64,000 nt of DNA from Microbacterium sp. 70-16 (GTDB lineage: Bacteria > Actinomycetota > Actinomycetes > Actinomycetales > Microbacteriaceae), in the NCBI RefSeq assembly GCF_001898315.1, contig NZ_MKTQ01000028.1, positions 234,763-298,762 on the forward strand, written 5' to 3'. The translations under genes were made by a program, and so were the position numbers. The notes under the pieces are model-generated. The model had not been told where the DNA came from and made no database searches. It worked only from the letters and a program-made list of their open reading frames with translations. The first letter of the stretch is position 1. Each line of letters starts with the position of its first letter. Shown here one piece after another: positions 60,673-64,000 of the stretch.

Positions 60673-62153
60673 CAATCTCAATCGCTATGACACAAGAGCT
60701 CTCCAACGAACTCGAAGCACACCTCGCTCGCGCCGATGGGCAAGAGGATGTGGTCATCGCAACTTACGTCTGGTCGACGGGCAACACGCGACGCACCGCC
60801 ATCCTGGGTCGGGCAGTCATGCCGGCTCCAGGCGAACGCAAAGTCCACGGCAATGCGTCGTTCACGGGCGGGTATGTCGTGAGAGCTGCCACCGAAGCGC
60901 GCGAACGGAGCGAGGGCATCGTGCTGCTGCACTCACATCCGGATGCCACGGGCTGGCAGGGGCTTAGTGGGCCCGACCACAACACGGAGTCCGAGTACGA
61001 ACGCGTCGCACGTTCTATCACCGGCCTCCCTCTCGTCGGCATGACGCTCGGGACTCGGGGGAGCAGTTGGTCCGGCAGGGTCTGGGAAACCAGCGCGGAG
61101 CCAACCCACGCGGAGTCGGTGCGTGTCTCTGGTTCGACCCTGAGGGTAACGTGGAACGAAGACCGGCGCCGCGCGCCACGCGCCACTGAGTACCAGCGCC
61201 GGACTGTGGCCGCGTGGGGTGAGTCCATCCAGCGCGACATCGCGCGGCTCAAGGTCCTCGTCGTGGGCGTTGGCAGCGTAGGCCTGGATATCGCGGCAAG
61301 GATCGCAGCCACCGGTGTCGAGCATCTTGGCGTGATGGATGTGGACGTCGTCGAGGAGTTGAATCTTGATCGAATGATTGGGGCAACCCGTGAGGATGCC
61401 CGTGAGCGTCGATTGAAGACGGAGGTCGCCGCGCGAGTCGCGCGAACGGCTGCCACTGCTACCGATTTCGAGCTGCAGACCCACGACGTGAGCATCACCA
61501 CTCCTGAAGGCTTGGCTGCGGCTCTGGACTACGACGTGATCTTTTCGTGCGTCGACCGACCGTGGCCTCGTGCGGTGCTCAATTCCGTGGCGTACGCCGA
61601 CCTCATTCCGGTCATTGACGGGGGTATCGCAATCGATACTCTCCCTGACGGCCGAATGCGCGGCGCGACGTGGAAGACGCACGCCATCGTTCCGGGTCGG
61701 CCGTGCATGCAGTGCAATGGGCAGCTCCGTGTGAACGAGCTCACGCTGGATCGTGCGGGCCTGCTTGATAGCCCGAAGTACATTCGCCAGTCCGGCATCC
61801 AGCCCGGTACAGGTGCACCCAATGTCGCCGCGCTGGCCGCGTCCGTAAGCGCAGGAATGCTTGCCACGTTCGTCAGCTTGGTGGCAGCACCTGCCGGAAT
61901 CGGAGTCCCGGCTCCGCTGCGGTACGCGTTGGCGGTTCACCAGCTCGAACATCTGCCCGCGACGAGCGGGATGTTCTGCACCTACGAGAAGGGGACGGCG
62001 CTGGGCGACAAGCGCCTCAGCCTCGTGTCCAACTCTTGCTCTCCGACGAGCCAGCGTACTGACTCGCGGCGGGGACGTCTCCGCCGATGTGCGCGGCGGT
62101 TGTTGGCCGCGTTCACCGGTCGGCTGGCTCGCTTGGCGGAAAGGACCGGGTAG
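60669..62153 (+). CDS. JAB/JAMM isopeptidase-E1 (ThiF) fusion protein
   Basis: N-terminal JAMM-like LLHSHPDATGWQGLSGPD; C-terminal ThiF/E1 VLVVGVGSVGLDIAARI, MDVDVVEELNLDRM, IFSCVDRPWPRAVLNSVAYADLIPVIDGGI; CMQC. ATG at 60669 is in frame with ORF 60477..62153. Confidence 0.9.
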   Translation: MTISIAMTQELSNELEAHLARADGQEDVVIATYVWSTGNTRRTAILGRAVMPAPGERKVHGNASFTGGYVVRAATEARERSEGIVLLHSHPDATGWQGLSGPDHNTESEYERVARSITGLPLVGMTLGTRGSSWSGRVWETSAEPTHAESVRVSGSTLRVTWNEDRRRAPRATEYQRRTVAAWGESIQRDIARLKVLVVGVGSVGLDIAARIAATGVEHLGVMDVDVVEELNLDRMIGATREDARERRLKTEVAARVARTAATATDFELQTHDVSITTPEGLAAALDYDVIFSCVDRPWPRAVLNSVAYADLIPVIDGGIAIDTLPDGRMRGATWKTHAIVPGRPCMQCNGQLRVNELTLDRAGLLDSPKYIRQSGIQPGTGAPNVAALAASVSAGMLATFVSLVAAPAGIGVPAPLRYALAVHQLEHLPATSGMFCTYEKGTALGDKRLSLVSNSCSPTSQRTDSRRGRLRRCARRLLAAFTGRLARLAERTG

Positions 62154-62246
62154 TAGACCTGCGGCTTGGCTGCTGATGGCGGCGCAGCGCGCTCGGTACT
62201 ATGCCGCTAGAGTTCGGAGGTCGAGTATTTCTGTGTAGGGAGACAC

Positions 62247-63323
62247 ATGGAAGCCCGCCCATCCAAGAAGCCTGCGCGCGCAGCGGAGCCGAAGCCTTCA
62301 GCCGGTGAACCGGTCCAAGATGCGCTCCCGGTCGACGAGCCGCTGACAGCTGACGATTCAGTCGACGACAAGGTGCGTTCCGAGAACGCAGATGGGGCTT
62401 CGGATCCCGTCGACGAATCGACGTCGCCTGCGGACTGGGACGTGCTGATGCTCCTCCAGATGGGACCTGGCGCCAACAGTTCGCTGATGCGACCAGTCGT
62501 GCAGGACATAATCCAGCGACTCGGGGGGCTCGATGCACCGCGAGAGCCTGGCTCTCGCATCGATGTCTGGCTGGATTCCCCTGGAGGGGATGCTCACGCA
62601 GCGTACAAGCTCGGTCTCTATTTGCGATCGCGGTTCGAAGTTGTCAACTTCGTCATCGTTGACTACGCCAAGAGTGCGGCCACGCTGCTCGCGCTTGCAG
62701 GCGACGAGATCTTCATGGGGCCGGCCGCAGAGCTTGGCCCGCTTGACACTCAAGAGAGCCGCGAAGGCGAGGTTCGGATGCGCTCGAACCTCGACACCGC
62801 AAATACCATCGACAACGTTTACTTCCAGGTCGTTTCGAACGCCATCGCGGCGGGCAGCGAGATTCTGCGATCCACCGCGTTGACTCGAGAACAGACCATT
62901 CAGCATGTGCTCGACTTCTCAGCCCAGTTCGCCAGGCCGCTTCTCGAGCAAATCGATCTAGTTGCCGTGAACGCCGCGAGCACCAGCCTCGACGTCGCGA
63001 TTGAATACGGAGCCCGGCTACTGTCATACCGTCACAATCGGACCGGGTTCGCTTCCGCCAAGGCACGCATGTCTCAACTCGTTCGCGGATACCCCACGCA
63101 CGGGTACGTAATCGACCGCGATGAGGCGCGAGACGGGCTGGGCCTACCAGTGAAAAATCTGGAGGACTACGGGCTGTTGTCTCAACTCGATGCTGTCTAT
63201 GCTGGCGCTCAAAGCCAGCAAATGAACATCATCGAAATAACTAAAGCGTCAGCCATCGTTCGAGTCTCTGAGGAGGAAGAGCATGTGGAGCCTGAAGCAG
63301 GGACCGAGCCCGGAGCAGCATGA
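62247..63323 (+). CDS. SDH-type serine protease (ClpP/SppA/crotonase fold)
   Basis: RIDVWLDSPGGDAHAAYKLGLYLRSRFEVVNFVIVDYAKSAATLLALAGDEIFMGPAAELGPLDTQ; SPGGD oxyanion loop and YAKSAATL nucleophile region; acidic disordered N-terminus. Confidence 0.85.
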   Translation: MEARPSKKPARAAEPKPSAGEPVQDALPVDEPLTADDSVDDKVRSENADGASDPVDESTSPADWDVLMLLQMGPGANSSLMRPVVQDIIQRLGGLDAPREPGSRIDVWLDSPGGDAHAAYKLGLYLRSRFEVVNFVIVDYAKSAATLLALAGDEIFMGPAAELGPLDTQESREGEVRMRSNLDTANTIDNVYFQVVSNAIAAGSEILRSTALTREQTIQHVLDFSAQFARPLLEQIDLVAVNAASTSLDVAIEYGARLLSYRHNRTGFASAKARMSQLVRGYPTHGYVIDRDEARDGLGLPVKNLEDYGLLSQLDAVYAGAQSQQMNIIEITKASAIVRVSEEEEHVEPEAGTEPGAA

Positions 63324-63468
63324 ATCGCGGAGCGCCCGGTCGAGCTACGTCTTCAAGACCCGAAGAGAGGCGGGCTACGCCGCTCTCGACCGGATCCATG
63401 CTCGCAACGAGGCTCGACAGGGGCGGGTTACGGGCGAATGGCGGCGCGCGCTCCGCGAAGGGCGGTAA
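63283..63468 (+). CDS. small basic hypothetical protein overlapping the protease 3' end
   Basis: 61 aa MWSLKQGPSPEQHESRSARSSYVFKTRREAGYAALDRIHARNEARQGRVTGEWRRALREGR; preceded by GAGGAGGAAG. Confidence 0.4.
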   Translation: MWSLKQGPSPEQHESRSARSSYVFKTRREAGYAALDRIHARNEARQGRVTGEWRRALREGR

Positions 63469-63571
63469 GTCCGCTTTGAACGGCCGTGGTGAACAAGGCC
63501 GTTCAATGCGGCGACGGTCCCCTAGGACGTGTCTGACAAAGGTTGAGGGGTCTGGCTGAGAATCTCGACGG

Positions 63572-63690
63572 GTGTCGCGGTTTCGATTGCTGCCGGATGC
63601 AAAAGGGGCGTTGATCCGGGAGATGCTGCCGCCGACCACTGGCGGCCGGGGCCGAAGTTCCCGGATGGGCGGCCGATGGTCGAGCGCAGC
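63572..63690 (+). pseudogene. IS5-like transposase N-terminal remnant, frameshifted
   Basis: SRFRLLPDAKGALIREMLPPTTGGRGR then +1 frame FPDGRPMVE; possible IS end GGACGTGTCTGACAAAGGTTGAGG just upstream. Confidence 0.65.
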
Positions 63691-64000
63691 GCACCGCACC
63701 TTGACGTCCCGCACGGCTTGTCGAACGCTTCGCGTTCAACGAGCTTCGCCGGGTCGCACCCCGCTCGGGGACCGGAGATTTCAGAGGGGATCGCCGTTGC
63801 AGTGCGTGAGGTGGCGCAGGTGGTCGCGAACCAGCTGACACCGTCGCAGTTCCCGCTGGCGAGTGTTACCGCGTTCCTCTGTGGGCGCCATCGACGATCG
63901 CGAAACGCCCAGCAAGTACGAATCGGTCCCGCTCAGGTGAGTATTCGCGCTTCTGAGGGCCGCTGATATTGGGGTTCGGGGCCACCCTGCCGTCGACGCG

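Noticed and set aside
60933-61952. 339-aa minus ORF inside the JAB-E1 gene
   Set aside because: Antisense to a gene with intact JAMM and E1 motifs.

Overview
This looks like a high-GC actinobacterial chromosome segment, probably Microbacteriaceae/Microbacterium-like. From about 1 to 57.8 kb it is mostly core metabolism: acyl-CoA carboxylase, an ATP-grasp/alpha-E/transglutaminase trio, RocD/DDAH, PutA, GH51, EtfAB and beta-oxidation genes, a very large secreted amylase-pullulanase, a prpCBD methylcitrate cluster with a GntR regulator, RNase HI, RlmN, a decayed beta-glucoside PTS/GH1 locus, TPP-riboswitch-ykoEDC, a D,D-carboxypeptidase and a fatty acid desaturase. A tRNA-Ser(CGA) at 57.8 kb marks the start of an accessory region. 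The best candidate for an unusual system lies at 58.8-63.5 kb. It is a ubiquitin-like operon (tandem-Ubl protein, E2-like protein, JAB-E1 fusion), followed by a Clp/SppA-fold SDH-type serine protease. It is divergent from an XRE repressor/ImmA-IrrE metalloprotease pair, with two matching 20-bp motifs in the shared promoter. The second notable signal is a set of at least 12 intergenic or gene-end long inverted repeats (about 57-100 bp), falling into sequence families. Two near-identical 88-bp copies bracket a VapBC module. All calls come from reading the sequence and the supplied ORF translations; no database search was run.
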